Source: Spirochaetota bacterium (GTDB lineage Bacteria > Spirochaetota > Spirochaetia > Treponematales > Treponemataceae). From it: a stretch of DNA of 9,828 nucleotides. Below, in pieces: positions 1 through 6,511 of the stretch. The stretch is from assembly GCA_022704725.1 (NCBI GenBank), contig JAKJFV010000035.1, forward strand, positions 1-9,828. The letters are read 5' to 3'. Under the pieces are notes generated by a model. It was not told the origin of the DNA, made no database searches, and was given only the letters and a program-made list of their open reading frames with translations. A program made the translations under genes and the position numbers. How positions within the stretch are numbered: position 1 is the first letter of the stretch; every line of letters begins with the position of its first letter.

Positions 1-62
1 AAAAATGAGGTCAAAGTTTATAGTATGTTTTAATGTATTTAGTCAAGATGTCAATCCGCAGG

Positions 63-91
63 TTTACATATTTTATGCAGTTTGCTATTAT
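63..91 (+). promoter_or_regulatory. Sigma70-type promoter for rpe, extended -10
   Basis: The -35 element TTTACA (63-68) and the -10 element TATTAT (86-91) each match consensus at five of six positions and are separated by exactly 17 bp. A TG at 83-84 makes it an extended -10. Transcription should start at about 98-99, which is the A of the rpe ATG. No convincing terminator or gene is visible upstream in bases 1-62. Prediction from sequence only. Confidence 0.65.
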
Positions 92-98
92 ACACATC

Positions 99-734
99 AT
101 GAATAATCCCATTTTAGCACCTTCTTTACTTTCTGCAGATTTTACAGACTTAAAGAGTTCTATAAACAAAATAAATGCTGTTGATAATGCCTTTGTGCAT
201 ATTGATGTTATGGACGGCAGTTTTGTCCCTCAAATAACATTCGGGCAGCTCATTGTGCAGTCTTTGCGTCCTCTGACGGGGAAAATATTTGATGTTCATC
301 TAATGATTAATAATCCCGAACTTCATTTTGAAAGTTTTGCTAAAGCAGGAGCAGACTACATAACGTTTCATTATGAAAATACAGTACATCAGCACCGCAT
401 GATACAGCAGATTCACTGCTTGGGTAAAAAAGCAGGAATAAGCATAGTGCCCTCTACACCGGTAAGCGTTCTGGAAGAAATTCTGCCCTTTGTTGATATG
501 GTGCTTGTTATGTCGGTTAATCCCGGTTTCGGCGGACAGACGTTTATCCCCGAAAGTCTTAATAAGATAACTAAATTAAAAAATACTCGCCAGGAACGCG
601 GTTTTAGGTATATAATATCTGTGGACGGCGGTGTAAACAATGAAACTCTGCCTCGTGTTATTGAAGCCGGTGCGGATGTTATAGTCTCCGGATCATCTTT
701 TTTTTCCGGTTCATTACAGTGGAATTTAAAATGA
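99..734 (+). CDS. rpe: Ribulose-phosphate 3-epimerase
   Basis: Interconverts D-ribulose 5-phosphate and D-xylulose 5-phosphate in the non-oxidative pentose phosphate pathway; a cytosolic metalloenzyme with a TIM-barrel fold. The 211-residue product is the usual length. The N-terminus reads ILAPSLLSADF (residues 5-15), as in the family. The expected metal ligands are present: His34 and Asp36 in HIDVMDG, His67 in DVHLMI and Asp176 in SVDGG. The phosphate-binding loop NPGFGGQ is at 141-147 and a second phosphate loop, GSSFF, is at 198-202. The reading frame stays open upstream to an ATG at 33, but the extra residues do not resemble the family and overlap a good promoter, so the ATG at 99 is preferred. 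That start has no Shine-Dalgarno sequence, which fits a leaderless mRNA. First gene of a probable operon with the envelope genes downstream. Confidence 0.93.
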   Translation: MNNPILAPSLLSADFTDLKSSINKINAVDNAFVHIDVMDGSFVPQITFGQLIVQSLRPLTGKIFDVHLMINNPELHFESFAKAGADYITFHYENTVHQHRMIQQIHCLGKKAGISIVPSTPVSVLEEILPFVDMVLVMSVNPGFGGQTFIPESLNKITKLKNTRQERGFRYIISVDGGVNNETLPRVIEAGADVIVSGSSFFSGSLQWNLK

Positions 735-739
735 ACAAT

Positions 740-744
740 GGGAG
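740..744 (+). promoter_or_regulatory. Shine-Dalgarno site deciding the start at 750
   Basis: GGGAG lies 5 nt before the ATG at 750. The in-frame ATG at 738 has no such site, so the shorter protein beginning MSLKRS is chosen. This start also gives a cleaner signal peptide. Confidence 0.7.
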
Positions 745-749
745 CTTTC

Positions 750-1679
750 ATGAGCCTAAAAAGGTCTGCATTACTAACTGTTTTTATAGTATGTAATATA
801 ATTCTTGTTTTTTCACAATCATCTCCTTCAAAAGCGGAACTGCCTTCTTCCGATTTTCTTGTTCAGGGCTTCGAAGCTTATCAAAGAAATGACTGGCCTT
901 CTGCGCTTTTATATTTGCGAAAAGCCGCATCGCTTCCTCAGTCCTCAACAGCAGAGGTTTGGTACATGCTCATTATGTCGCAGATGTATGCCGGGCAATA
1001 CAATGAAGTGCTGGAAGACGGAGATTTTTTTAGACGGGTTTTTCCTGAAAGTACGTATAGACCATTTATTGAATACCAAATAGGAAGGGCTTTGTATTAT
1101 ACGGGAAAGTATGATGAATCAATTAAATGTTTAGGCGATTTTTGCGTTCAGTATCCGTCCCATGAAATGTATTCATCTGCTCTTTTTTGGATGGCCGAGT
1201 CATTATACCTGACGTATTACTATGATCTTGCCCGCTCTCTTTATGAACGGGTTATAACAGAATATCCTCATTCTTCTAAAACTACTGAATGCTTATATAG
1301 AATAGATGTTATCAGTCAGAGGGAAAAAGAGGAGAAACTGCTGTATTTACTCAAGGTTACCGGAGAGGAATACTTATCGTCAAAAGAAGAGTATGAAAGA
1401 CAGCTTAAGCAGTATCAGACCGAAGAATCAATAGGTTTACGCAGGCAGTTAAATGACTCCCTTTTAAAAATCAGCGAGCTTGAGGCGGCTCTCGAAGAAG
1501 CCCTTCGAGTTCAAGAACAGCAGAAAGATAAAATCGATGAACTGAATAAAAATGCAGAAGCCTTACGGAACCAGACACCGGATTCTACTGCAGATTTGGA
1601 CAGACAAAGACAGATTTTGGAATTAAAAGAAAAGGCAGGCCTGATACAGCAGGCCTTAGATGCCGGACAAGGAGAATAA
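750..1679 (+). CDS. Secreted tetratricopeptide-repeat/coiled-coil protein
   Basis: 309 residues with a signal-peptide-like N-terminus: Lys-Arg at 4-5, then a hydrophobic stretch at 7-21. Cys15 follows a valine, so it is a poor lipobox, and a periplasmic or uncleaved, membrane-anchored protein is more likely than a lipoprotein. Residues about 36-176 form helical repeats of TPR type, with patterns such as ALYYTGKYDESI (114-125) and MAESLYLTYYYDLARSLYE (148-166). They resemble the periplasmic YbgF/CpoB and BamD style of repeat. Residues about 187-300 are charged, rich in Glu, Lys and Gln, and predicted to form a long coiled coil. The family likeness suggests an envelope scaffold or assembly role, but the exact function is not known. 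The gene starts 15 bp after rpe and ends 1 bp before the next start, so all are probably co-transcribed. Confidence 0.8.
   Translation: MSLKRSALLTVFIVCNIILVFSQSSPSKAELPSSDFLVQGFEAYQRNDWPSALLYLRKAASLPQSSTAEVWYMLIMSQMYAGQYNEVLEDGDFFRRVFPESTYRPFIEYQIGRALYYTGKYDESIKCLGDFCVQYPSHEMYSSALFWMAESLYLTYYYDLARSLYERVITEYPHSSKTTECLYRIDVISQREKEEKLLYLLKVTGEEYLSSKEEYERQLKQYQTEESIGLRRQLNDSLLKISELEAALEEALRVQEQQKDKIDELNKNAEALRNQTPDSTADLDRQRQILELKEKAGLIQQALDAGQGE
1637..1656 (+). other. Small hairpin near the end of the TPR gene
   Basis: AGGCCTG (1637-1643) and CAGGCCT (1650-1656) form a perfect 7-bp stem with a 6-nt loop. It ends 12 nt before the Shine-Dalgarno site of the next gene. No T-run follows, so it is not an intrinsic terminator. 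A stem of this size can arise by chance in a window this long, so any role in setting expression between the two genes is speculative. Confidence 0.25.
1669..1674 (+). promoter_or_regulatory. Shine-Dalgarno site deciding the start at 1681
   Basis: AAGGAG sits inside the last codons of the upstream TPR gene, 6 nt before the ATG at 1681. It favours that start over the in-frame ATG at 1660, which would add seven polar residues in front of the signal peptide and overlap the upstream gene. Confidence 0.8.
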
Positions 1680-1680
1680 T

Positions 1681-2877
1681 ATGCGACGTTTAATTTTATC
1701 ACTTCTATGTCTGTTTTTTACCTGCCTTTTATGTGCAGTTGATGTAGAAGGGGTTTTCGGCATATATAGGGTCGTTCTTCATGATAAATCCGGTACCTTT
1801 TCAATTTATATGGAAAACGCAAAAAACAGTAAATATGTACCGGTATTAAATTCTCTTGATAGTTCATCGGGCACACGTTTTTACCTAAAAGCTGGATCCT
1901 TTGTTCATGTATTATCAAAAAGTGCAGGAATACCGGTGAGTCAGTATCTGACTGATACAGGTTTTCGTGTTGAATATACTGTTAAAAATCTTGCTCTTGT
2001 TGCCTTGACGTTTACCTTTGTTTCTTCTGATGACGGTAAGCTTGGGGAATTTTCAGATGTAATAATTGCAGATATTTTTGTTACTAATACATCCGGTAAA
2101 ACAGACAGTTTTGCATTAAAGGCTGTATTCGATACTGTACTTGGAGAAAGTGTTGCAAAACACTTTTCAACAAATTCATTTTCCGTAATTAATGAAGAAA
2201 TGTCTTTTTCTTCTATGTATGCTGATAAATGGATTAGAACATCAGACGGTAATAATTCAATGCAGTTTCTGCTTGACGGAGACACCATAACCCGTCCTCT
2301 TTCTGTTACATTAGCCAATCGTGATATTTTACTGACCGATGTGTGGACGCCGACATTAATTCCCGGAAGAGGTTTTAATTCTCTTTTTTCCTTTAACAAT
2401 TCAGCCTTGTGCATTCACTGGAATAGCTACAGAATTGCACCAAAGCTGCAGAGTGCTGTCCGTTTTTATATAACAGCCGCAAGTAATGAGCAAAATCCAG
2501 CAGATACATCTTCTTCTTTTTTTACCGGAGGAAAGGCTGCCGAAATTTCAGCAGAAATAATGGTGGTTCAGGAACAGGCTGTAGAAGAGATAATTGAGCC
2601 TCCCGTGGTCTATGATGTAACGGGAACTGCTCCTGTAAATGATAAGGGTTCGCTGGAAAATCCCAAAAAGACTCCTGTAGATGACACCTCTATTCAGGAT
2701 GAAAATCCATATGTGTATGATGAACCAATAAAAGAAGAGCAGCTTGATCCTGCTTATATTGAAGCTCTTTTAGCAAAAATAGAAAGTCTTGAAGCTGAAT
2801 CAACAGAAATAGATCGTGAAGAAATATTACGTCTTAATGCGGAATTAGATGCAATTCTTGAATATTTAAGGCGGTAG
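1681..2877 (+). CDS. Secreted beta-rich protein of unknown function
   Basis: 398 residues; I do not recognise a named family. Residues 1-19 look like a signal peptide (MRR followed by a Leu/Phe-rich core), with probable cleavage after Ala19 in LLCAVDV. Cys18 follows Leu17, so a classical lipobox is not present, although relaxed spirochaetal lipoboxes make a lipoprotein possible. Residues about 22-295 alternate hydrophobic and polar positions with many Thr, Ser, Gly and aromatic residues, as expected of a beta-sandwich-like domain. Residues about 297-355 are an acidic, Pro-rich linker. The last 40 or so residues (from AYIEALLAKIESLEAE, 358-373) form a short charged coiled coil, perhaps for oligomerisation or for binding the coiled-coil protein encoded just upstream. 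Placement between two TPR envelope genes suggests a shared periplasmic or surface complex. This is inference from context. Confidence 0.75.
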   Translation: MRRLILSLLCLFFTCLLCAVDVEGVFGIYRVVLHDKSGTFSIYMENAKNSKYVPVLNSLDSSSGTRFYLKAGSFVHVLSKSAGIPVSQYLTDTGFRVEYTVKNLALVALTFTFVSSDDGKLGEFSDVIIADIFVTNTSGKTDSFALKAVFDTVLGESVAKHFSTNSFSVINEEMSFSSMYADKWIRTSDGNNSMQFLLDGDTITRPLSVTLANRDILLTDVWTPTLIPGRGFNSLFSFNNSALCIHWNSYRIAPKLQSAVRFYITAASNEQNPADTSSSFFTGGKAAEISAEIMVVQEQAVEEIIEPPVVYDVTGTAPVNDKGSLENPKKTPVDDTSIQDENPYVYDEPIKEEQLDPAYIEALLAKIESLEAESTEIDREEILRLNAELDAILEYLRR

Positions 2878-2884
2878 CTCTGTA

Positions 2885-3967
2885 ATGGCTTCCAGTAACT
2901 TAGAAAAAGCAAAAAAATTACTGCGAAAGCGGCAGTTTTCCTCGGTTGTAAAGCTTCTTGAGCCTCTATTATTTGATTTTAGAGACTCGTTCCAGTATTT
3001 TTATACTTTAGGACTTGCCTGTCTTTACTTAGGCGATGTCGGCGGAGCAGAAACTTATTTTAAAAAAGCCCGCCAAATTAAGATGAATGATGTTAATCTT
3101 ATTTTAGCACAGGCCTGTCTATTCCTTCGTAAAGGTTCTGTCGACCGCGCGTTGGAATACTGTCTTGATGCCCTTGAACTTGAAAGCGATAACCGTTATG
3201 CGCTTCGTTTTTTAGCGCGTATTCGAAAAAAAGGCGACAAAGACAGAATGATAGAATGGGCGCATGACGGAAGAATTAAGGTCTTCTATCCGCCTTTGGG
3301 CTTACATCCTTCTATCATTCCCGGTATAATAACAATTCTGCTTATACTTGCTTCACTCGCGCTTATATTCATTAACTCAAAGGCAATTTTAGGCTTAAAC
3401 GGCAACAGGGCCGATATTAGCGAATTAAATCTGACCTATGATGACCGTTCAGATCTGCTTGAAAAAGATCTTAGTTCATCTGTGTATACGTATATTTTAA
3501 CCAAGTCCCAGGTGGAGCAATCATTTTCTAAGGCTCAGACAGAGTTTCAGCGTTTTAATGATAATGCTGCTCAATTAGAAATAAACAGAATACTAAATTC
3601 TAATGCTGCAGTTTCGGTTAAACAAAAAGCGCGTGAATTAATGACATATTTAGCTGAACCCGGTTTTGATTCAATTAAGAACTCTTTTTCTTATACAGAT
3701 GTTTCAAGGGAACCTGTTCTCTATACTGATTGCTGGGTTTTATGGTCGGGAAGAGTTTCGAATATTACTGTAACTGACACTGTCACGCGGTGCAGTCTAT
3801 TGATCGGGTATGAAGATATGAAGAATATTGAAGGAATTGTTCCATTGCAGCTGCCCTCCAGTATACTCATTGACCCTGAAAAGCCTGTTTCTGTACTTGC
3901 AAAAATAGTTTTTCCCGATGGAAAACTAACATTGCAGGGAAAATCAGTATATCAAAGTGTTAAATGA
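2885..3967 (+). CDS. TPR protein with one transmembrane helix
   Basis: 360 residues with three recognisable parts. Residues about 2-115 are TPR-like helical repeats with no signal peptide (for example YTLGLACLYLGDVGGAETYF, 40-59), so they probably face the cytoplasm. Residues about 144-163 (IIPGIITILLILASLALIFI) form a single membrane helix. The remainder should be periplasmic: a helical region to about 260, then a compact beta-rich domain at about 270-360 with WSGRV, LLIGYED and LQGKSVYQ, perhaps OB-like. The specific function is unknown; an N-in/C-out bridge linking a cytoplasmic partner to an envelope complex is plausible. The ATG at 2885 follows the preceding stop by 7 bp. Its ribosome site is weak, with an AAGG at 2868 spaced rather far away, so translational coupling is likely. 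Confidence 0.78.
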   Translation: MASSNLEKAKKLLRKRQFSSVVKLLEPLLFDFRDSFQYFYTLGLACLYLGDVGGAETYFKKARQIKMNDVNLILAQACLFLRKGSVDRALEYCLDALELESDNRYALRFLARIRKKGDKDRMIEWAHDGRIKVFYPPLGLHPSIIPGIITILLILASLALIFINSKAILGLNGNRADISELNLTYDDRSDLLEKDLSSSVYTYILTKSQVEQSFSKAQTEFQRFNDNAAQLEINRILNSNAAVSVKQKARELMTYLAEPGFDSIKNSFSYTDVSREPVLYTDCWVLWSGRVSNITVTDTVTRCSLLIGYEDMKNIEGIVPLQLPSSILIDPEKPVSVLAKIVFPDGKLTLQGKSVYQSVK

Positions 3968-3985
3968 AAAAAGATGAATTTATTT

Positions 3986-4014
3986 TTAAAAAAAATTAAC
4001 TAATGTGTTAAAAA
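3986..4014 (+). promoter_or_regulatory. Candidate recA promoter, extended -10
   Basis: TAAAAT (4009-4014) matches the -10 consensus at five of six positions and is preceded by TG at 4006-4007, an extended -10. The -35 candidate TTAAAA (3986-3991) is weak but 17 bp away. A T5A8 tract (3983-3995) may bend the DNA here. Transcription would start near 4021, giving a leader of about 32 nt that includes the recA Shine-Dalgarno site. A second -10-like TATAAG at 4031 would start inside that site and is less likely. Confidence 0.5.
3996..4011 (+). repeat. Inverted repeat overlapping the recA promoter
   Basis: TTAAC (3996-4000) and GTTAA (4007-4011) are perfect inverted repeats with a 6-bp spacer, and the right arm overlaps the -10 element. 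The geometry fits a repressor operator. Neither an E. coli-type LexA box (CTG-N10-CAG) nor a Bacillus-type box (GAAC-N4-GTTC) is seen in the gap. In AT-rich DNA a 5-bp palindrome may be fortuitous. Confidence 0.35.
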
Positions 4015-4041
4015 TGCAGTGGTTAGCGCCTATAAGGTAAC

Positions 4042-4047
4042 GGGAGG
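4042..4047 (+). promoter_or_regulatory. Shine-Dalgarno site for the recA GTG start
   Basis: GGGAGG lies 5 nt before the GTG at 4053 and is the strongest ribosome-binding site in the window. It supports use of the non-ATG start codon. Confidence 0.8.
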
Positions 4048-4052
4048 ACAAG

Positions 4053-5198
4053 GTGGCAAAGGTGACAAACGAATTAAGCAATGCATCTGATATGCAGGAG
4101 AAGCTCAAGGCTTTGGAAGCTGCACGGCTTCAGATAGAAAAACAATTTGGCCAGGGTTCATTAATGAAACTCGGCACATCGGCAAATCCTGCAGGTATAG
4201 AAGTAATACCTTCCGGATCAATTCTTTTAGATGAAGCACTTGGTATTGGCGGGTATCCGCGCGGAAGAATTATAGAAATATACGGACCGGAATCTTCGGG
4301 TAAAACAACATTAGCCCTTCATGCAATTGCAGAGGCTCAAAAGCTCGGCGGCATTGCAGCCTTCATTGATGCTGAACATGCCCTGGATCCTGTTTATGCA
4401 AAAAATCTTGGTGTTAATATAGACGATCTTTGGGTGTCTCAACCGGATACCGGTGAACAGGCTTTGGAAATTGCAGAGAGCTTAGTCCGATCCGGTGCTG
4501 TTGATGTCATTGTTGTCGACTCTGTTGCTGCATTGACTCCGCAGGCAGAAATTGAAGGCGATATGGGCGATTCTCATATGGGCCTTCAAGCACGGCTCAT
4601 GAGTCAGGCACTGAGAAAGCTTACCGCAACTATAGGAAAGTCAAAAACTCTTCTTGTATTCATCAATCAAATTCGCATGAAAATCGGGGTTATGTTCGGG
4701 AATCCTGAAACTACAACCGGCGGAAATGCCTTGAAATTTTATTCTTCTGTACGTTTGGAAGTCCGCCGTATAGAATCCATAGATGCAAAGGGCGAGGAAG
4801 ATGCTGTTGGAAACCGGGTTAGAGTTAAGGTTGTGAAAAATAAGGTTGCCCCTCCTTTCAGGAAGGTTGAGCTCGATATTCTATTCGGCAAGGGTGTTTC
4901 TGCTACCTCGAGTCTGCTCGATGCGGCTGTAAAACACGAGTTTGTCGATAAAAAAGGCGCATGGTACGCCACCGAAACAGAGAAAATAGGTCAGGGTAGG
5001 GAAAACGCCATTCAGTTTATGGAACAAAATCCCGATTTTGCCCGTGAAGTTGAACAAAAAATTCGTCAAAAACTCTTTCCCGGTCAGGTTTTACGAAAAG
5101 ATGAGTCAAAAAAAGGTAAAGAAACTGTCGATTCCATTGCAAAGGGGTCTGGTGTAAAAACAGCATCTTCAAATGCAATACCTGAAAATTTATTTTAA
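4053..5198 (+). CDS. recA: Recombinase RecA
   Basis: ATP-dependent DNA strand-exchange protein for homologous recombination and repair; in many bacteria it also acts as co-protease for LexA-type repressors. 381 residues from a GTG start. Walker A GPESSGKTT is at 78-86 (Lys84, Thr85). The catalytic glutamate is Glu108 in FIDAEHALDP, and Walker B is DVIVVDS with Asp156. DNA-binding loop L1 lies near 166-178. Gln206 in FINQIRMKIGVMFGNPETTT (203-222) is the nucleotide-sensing residue leading into loop L2. All key residues are intact, so the protein should be active. The C-terminal tail (after about 345) is Lys/Ser-rich and ends in AIPENLF, without the strongly acidic tail of E. coli RecA. It heads a tight gene run and has its own candidate promoter. 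Confidence 0.98.
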   Translation: MAKVTNELSNASDMQEKLKALEAARLQIEKQFGQGSLMKLGTSANPAGIEVIPSGSILLDEALGIGGYPRGRIIEIYGPESSGKTTLALHAIAEAQKLGGIAAFIDAEHALDPVYAKNLGVNIDDLWVSQPDTGEQALEIAESLVRSGAVDVIVVDSVAALTPQAEIEGDMGDSHMGLQARLMSQALRKLTATIGKSKTLLVFINQIRMKIGVMFGNPETTTGGNALKFYSSVRLEVRRIESIDAKGEEDAVGNRVRVKVVKNKVAPPFRKVELDILFGKGVSATSSLLDAAVKHEFVDKKGAWYATETEKIGQGRENAIQFMEQNPDFAREVEQKIRQKLFPGQVLRKDESKKGKETVDSIAKGSGVKTASSNAIPENLF

Positions 5199-5201
5199 AA
5201 G

Positions 5202-5732
5202 ATGACTCATGTTGTTTTAGGTTTAGGATCAAATAATTCATTAAACTCAGGCGGTAAAATACTGCCGCCTGATGCTGTTCTTAAAAAAGCATGTATACTT
5301 TTATCAGCTGTACTGGAAAATAACAACTTAGTTCTTTCTTCGGTATATAAAACAAAGCCTCTGTATCATACCGATCAGCATGATTTTCTTAATATGGCAG
5401 TTTCCGGTTATTACCGCGGTTCTGCCTTTGAGCTTCTTTCTCAAACCCAGGAGATAGAGGCTGCTCTTGGGCGTAATCGTGCTGCTGAGCTGCGTAATGG
5501 ACCGAGAACTCTCGATATTGATATTGAAATTTTCGGATCAGAGGCAGTCAATACCGGAATACTGACAATTCCGCACGAAAAAATCGCCGAAAGAGCATTT
5601 GTGTTAATTCCTTTACTTGAGATTTTGCCCGAATATGCCGACCCTATAAGTGGAGTGAAGTATAAAACTATAATTTCAGCTTTACCCGATCAGGGAGTGC
5701 TGAAAATTCTTCCACCCTTTGAAATAGGCTAG
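5202..5732 (+). CDS. folK: 6-hydroxymethyl-7,8-dihydropterin pyrophosphokinase
   Basis: HPPK transfers pyrophosphate from ATP to 6-hydroxymethyl-7,8-dihydropterin, the step before dihydropteroate synthase in folate synthesis; cytosolic. 176 residues against about 160 for typical single-domain HPPK. Motifs in order: LGLGSN (6-11), the substrate-site QHDFLNMAV (59-67), NGPRTLDIDI (99-108) with Mg-binding Asp105 and Asp107 and Arg102, and ERAFVLIPLLE (130-140). Relative to the usual GSNLGDR start, the segment after GSN is about eight residues longer (12-24), and a strong potential hairpin is encoded there. The ATG comes 3 nt after the recA stop with no clear Shine-Dalgarno sequence, so translation probably depends on ribosomes finishing recA. 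No other folate gene is next to it. Confidence 0.93.
   Translation: MTHVVLGLGSNNSLNSGGKILPPDAVLKKACILLSAVLENNNLVLSSVYKTKPLYHTDQHDFLNMAVSGYYRGSAFELLSQTQEIEAALGRNRAAELRNGPRTLDIDIEIFGSEAVNTGILTIPHEKIAERAFVLIPLLEILPEYADPISGVKYKTIISALPDQGVLKILPPFEIG
5247..5272 (+). other. Stable hairpin inside the start of folK
   Basis: The arms TCAGGCGGTA (5247-5256) and TGCCGCCTGA (5263-5272) pair over 10 bp (nine Watson-Crick and one G-U) around a 6-nt loop. It is the most stable short hairpin I found in the window. It begins 48 nt after the recA stop. No T-run follows, so it is not a classic terminator. It could slow decay of the recA mRNA from the 3' side, or dampen folK relative to recA; both are inference. 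Confidence 0.4.
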
Positions 5733-5741
5733 GAGTGCATT

Positions 5742-6497
5742 ATGAATGAATCTGATAAAATGGAAACTGCTGTAAAAGACGAAAAAACCAACACCTATAA
5801 GTTAGGCGATTTTGAAGGTCCTCTGGATTTATTATTATTTTTAATAAAAAAGAACGAAGTAAATATTTATGATATACCAATCGGCGAGATTACCGAGCAG
5901 TTTTTGGAATACATGGACTATGCCGTTACAACAGATCTGAGCAGCTTGACGGAGTTTTATGCTATGGCTGCGGATCTATTATACATTAAGTCCCGTATGC
6001 TCCTGCCTGTAGAAATTGAATTAGACGGAGAAGAGCTCGATGATCCCCGTCAGGAACTGGTTGACCGCCTTATTGAGTATCAAAAATTCAAAAAACTCAC
6101 TGTCCTCATGGAAGAAAAAGAGGAAGAATCGGAGTGGAGTTTTGAAAGAAAGCGAATACAGAGAGTATTACCCTTTGAAGAAGAAGAATTGTGGGGAAAA
6201 ATTGATACTTGGGATCTTTTAAAAACATTTTCAACCCTTGTGTCGGCGTATTCATCAGAAAAAATACTCGATTTATATGAAGAAATATCAGTTAGTGAAA
6301 AAATAACTCTCATGAATGAACTTCTCGATAATAAGGGCGAATGTTTTTTTACCGATTTAATTGTACGGAAGGAGAATTTGCTGGACATTGTATGCGCTTT
6401 TATGGCTATATTAGAAGCAGTAAAATTTAAAATGGCCTGTATATATCAAAATCGAATGTTTGGAGATATAAAAATAAGACCGTTTCAGGCGGCATAG
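5742..6497 (+). CDS. scpA: Segregation and condensation protein A
   Basis: ScpA is the kleisin subunit of the bacterial SMC-ScpAB condensin. It bridges the SMC head and neck and carries ScpB, and is needed for chromosome compaction and segregation. 251 residues, the usual size. The N-terminal hallmark FEGPLDLLLFLI is at 24-35, followed by AADLLYIKSRMLLP (76-89). A charged, Glu-rich middle spans about 92-150. The C-terminal winged-helix part is at about 205-250 (AFMAILEAVKFKMACIY, 219-235). AGGAG at 5731-5735, overlapping the folK stop, gives a good ribosome site 6 nt before the ATG, about 9 bp after folK. scpB follows at once, as in many bacteria; smc is not in the window. Confidence 0.95.
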   Translation: MNESDKMETAVKDEKTNTYKLGDFEGPLDLLLFLIKKNEVNIYDIPIGEITEQFLEYMDYAVTTDLSSLTEFYAMAADLLYIKSRMLLPVEIELDGEELDDPRQELVDRLIEYQKFKKLTVLMEEKEEESEWSFERKRIQRVLPFEEEELWGKIDTWDLLKTFSTLVSAYSSEKILDLYEEISVSEKITLMNELLDNKGECFFTDLIVRKENLLDIVCAFMAILEAVKFKMACIYQNRMFGDIKIRPFQAA

Positions 6498-6511
6498 GAA
6501 CAGGTACTGTA

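Noticed and set aside
1..33. Possible tail of an upstream gene ending in the TAA at 31-33
   Set aside because: Only ten codons are visible and nothing identifies them; not enough to call a gene.
33..98. In-frame extension of rpe to an ATG at 33
   Set aside because: The added residues do not resemble the family, there is no ribosome site, and the region carries the promoter.
1941..2414. Antisense open frame of 157 codons opposite the beta-rich protein gene
   Set aside because: Fully covered by a better supported gene with signal peptide and ribosome site; no motif or ribosome site of its own.
3968..4000. Intrinsic terminator after the membrane TPR gene
   Set aside because: A/T-rich tracts are present but there is no GC-rich stem before a T-run; some read-through into recA is possible.
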